From: Trichoplax adhaerens
Taxonomy: Eukaryota > Placozoa > Uniplacotomia > Trichoplacea > Trichoplacidae
Direction of reading: 5' to 3'
DNA length: 64,000 nt
Assembly: GCF_000150275.1 (NCBI RefSeq)
Contig: NW_002060943.1
Location: 6,936,299 to 7,000,298 of the forward strand
In this document: in pieces, positions 61,802 to 64,000 of the stretch
Layout of the letters: the number at the start of each line of letters is the position of its first letter
Numbering within the stretch: the first letter of the stretch is position 1
Notes under the pieces: model-generated
Seen by the model: the letters and a program-made list of their open reading frames with translations, nothing else
Told to the model about the DNA's origin: nothing
Databases searched by the model: none
Translations under genes and position numbers: made by a program

Positions 61802-64000
61802 ATGGCGACAACTACTTCAGTACCAATCAAGTCTACTGCTGGTGCCGTTCCTATAAGGAACGAGAAAGGTAGTGCTAAACCTAGCGAAATCGATTATGGG
61901 ATATTACAGCATAAGATAGTACAACATTCTTAGAATATACTGTTTTCATACGATCGGATCGCTTAACTTAATTCTGCCAATAATGTGTCGAGGAAACTCA
62001 TCATCATTGACTTACCTCTCAATCAATGTTCGGTTTTTAGGCGAAATCACCATGCAAAAAGTGAAAGTTCAACGTTATGTAACTGGCAAAAGGTTGTATG
62101 GTTAATTTGCTGTACTGTAGTGTTACAATGATGAAATAGAACAATTTCAATAGGCTGTGTTACCAGGCTTAAAAGTAGTCATAATGCTAATTTCCAAATG
62201 TTCTACAACATAGTACTGTACGTATAACAAAATCTACAGTAGTGGACTTAATCTCATAATCAAGTCAATGGAGGCTACCAGTATTAACCTGAAAAGACAC
62301 CATTCGATCGATATTCCTACAATGATTATTAAATACTATTGGCTAGAAAGGATAACTTCAATTTATTCGAACCGATTAATCCTGTGCACGTTACTCCTAG
62401 TAGTAGCTTATCCGTGTAGCACTATTTGTTGCTTTTGTAAATATAGCTCTCCTACAGCGCTATATAGTCTGTATACTTTACTCTTTTGAGTGGTAGGCAA
62501 TTTTTTGTCTTCCGGTGAATATACATAAGCATACACTAATATAGCTCTTTTTATAGACCATTGTATGCCCCAGAATCGGACGAGGAGGAGGTAGAAGAAG
62601 AAGATGAGTTTATTGAAGCTGAAGACCGCTTCAACGACGAATATGTAAATTTCTAATATTACCTCTTTTCAATAGCACATGTCTAGTGTTAGCTCGTTTA
62701 AAAGGATACTTTACTGAAAATCTAATCACATTTCAGTCAATGAATCGAGAGAATAGTTTAACGTTATCTTACTCATATCTACTATTAATCTGGTATATAC
62801 TAGAATTTAGATGAAGATATAGCAAGGGATAGACGAATGAAACGTTTATTACAACATCAACGAGAAGGATACGATGGTGAACGGTAAGTCAAATCAAAAA
62901 GGAATTGTTACACTGCAGCCATTATCAGTATGTGTCTCTTAATCCATAGATTGCATGTCCATATGACCCTTATTAATTATTAGAAGCAGTAGCTACCACA
63001 CTTTTTAGAATACTCATACATTATCAGATTTGCCCAGTGTATGATAATTAAAACAGCAGACTGGTAGAAAAACTGATGCGAAACCGTTTAACGTCTCTAA
63101 ACTATAGGAGAAGAGAGGTTACTGGCCCTGAGATTCTCAGTTATGGTGACGATGAAGCTTCTGCTGATGATGTAATGCAATGATACCTCAATTAGTCTTT
63201 AATGAAGTGAAAATCAACAAATATTCATCTCGATTCTTTTAATTAATCATAAAGATGGACATTGAAGACGATGAACCAGCTAACGTTGCCAGTAGATTCG
63301 TTGACGAAAGCGAGTATGTAAACAGAGTTTTTATTCAACTCTCAACTATCTACAATTATAACGGTTTATTCACTGCTTTTAGGGAATCAGATGAAGATCT
63401 AGATGAAGACGTAGGTTTAGAACAATACCTCTACATTTATAACTTAAAATTCCATATATTATAGAGTACTACATCTTCGAACGCTTCAATAGGAAATAGA
63501 AAGGAGACGAGAACTCATGAGACAGAGAGCTAAAGAAAGATTAGTGGAGGAGGTACATTTATAAGATATCATTTTTAATTCAAGATAAGCTATACGAGGA
63601 GACCGTAGTTCTTGCTATATTCTACCAATATGATATCAATCAGCTTATATCTTAACATGATCATTAATTATCATAGGATGATGTTTTGGAATTAGAGGAT
63701 GAACGACGATCAGAAGATGCAGAAGAAGATGAGGTTACTATCAACTATTTTCCTTAACAGCGATACACAGGTTTCGTTATCACATTTTTAAACTAAGCCT
63801 TGCTATATAGTCCTCGGAATACGAAGAATACTCCGACTCCGAAGAAGATACCGGTCCAAGATTAAAGCCCGTATTTGTCAGAAAGTACGTAAACTTAGCT
63901 TAATTTGCATTATCATAATTGTCTTGAGAAATTCATATATTTTTGTTCTGAAGATCCGATCGCGGTACCATTAAATCGCAGCGAGATATTGAAAAGGAAG
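61802..64000 (+). CDS. MFAP1: Microfibril-associated protein 1 homologue, 3' partial
   Basis: MFAP1 is, despite its name, a nuclear spliceosome (B-complex) protein. Eleven exons are visible: 61802-61868, 62041-62092, 62557-62644, 62804-62883, 63108-63171, 63255-63313, 63383-63410, 63493-63552, 63677-63733, 63811-63884, 63954-64000 onward, about 225 codons. The start MATTTSVPIKSTAGAVPIRN and then KGEITMQKVKVQRYVTGKR match the conserved N-terminus and fix the ATG. Acidic stretches follow (PESDEEEVEEEDEFIEAED; DESEESDEDLDEDEIERRRE), then EYEEYSDSEEDTGPRLKPVF and VRKSDRGTIKSQRDIEKE, which enter the conserved MFAP1 core. The C-terminal half lies beyond the window. Many of the exons are very short (28-90 nt), and all joins keep phase. 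Confidence 0.95.

Noticed and set aside
61546-61830. 94-codon minus-strand frame over the MFAP1 start
   Set aside because: It is antisense to the conserved MFAP1 first exon and has no recognisable domain.
62268-62489. 73-codon plus-strand frame between MFAP1 exons 2 and 3
   Set aside because: It lies wholly inside an intron whose flanking exons join perfectly to conserved MFAP1 sequence.
1-64000. CRISPR array, prokaryotic operon, rRNA or phage island
   Set aside because: No direct repeats with uniform spacers and no rRNA were seen. The gene content and spliceosomal introns are clearly animal.

Overview
The window is nuclear DNA from an early-branching animal. It is very AT-rich, genes are split by many short GT-AG introns (mostly 60-400 bp), and every recognisable gene is a conserved metazoan one: a type II diacylglycerol kinase, DAW1, a CNTNAP/neurexin-IV-like adhesion protein, Dicer, a LOXHD1-like PLAT-repeat protein, a beta-1,3-glycosyltransferase and MFAP1. 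A placozoan (Trichoplax/Hoilungia type) is my best guess from the AT content, compact intron-rich genes and gene set, but that is inference.

Layout: 1-5384 noncoding, probably a long 5' intron of the kinase. 5385-12252 (+) type II DGK, 30 exons, 5' end missing. 12253-15325 intergenic, with a GC-richer patch just before DAW1. 15326-18880 (+) DAW1, 16 exons, complete. 20129-24879 (-) CNTNAP-like protein, N-terminus not found, with a frame break at a LamG/EGF junction. 24880-33214 long noncoding tract of degenerate tandem repeats, a fold-back element and a possible tRNA-like relic. 33215-39324 (-) Dicer, 10 exons, complete. 39325-41591 divergent spacer with two well-preserved tandem duplications and a perfect hairpin. 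41592-57052 (+) 45-exon gene encoding 17 PLAT domains. 58270-59619 (-) single-exon beta-1,3-glycosyltransferase. 59620-61801 divergent spacer rich in TACTGTA/TACAGTA. 61802-64000 (+) MFAP1, running off the window.

The genes are functionally unrelated housekeeping and cell-biological genes: lipid signalling, ciliary dynein assembly, adhesion, small RNA processing, a membrane/cilium-associated PLAT protein, glycosylation and splicing. I see no operon-like or defence-island logic. I joined exons by hand, requiring GT/AG borders, continuous reading phase and fit to the family. The summed DAW1, Dicer and PLAT coding lengths are exact multiples of three.

Most notable: the Dicer RNase IIIa domain has Lys in place of a metal-binding Glu; the PLAT gene has 17 modules, all bounded by phase-1 introns; the CNTNAP-like gene has a frame break that either a 1-nt lesion or a 38-nt micro-intron could explain; and an intron of the same gene holds decayed copies of its own 3' splice site.
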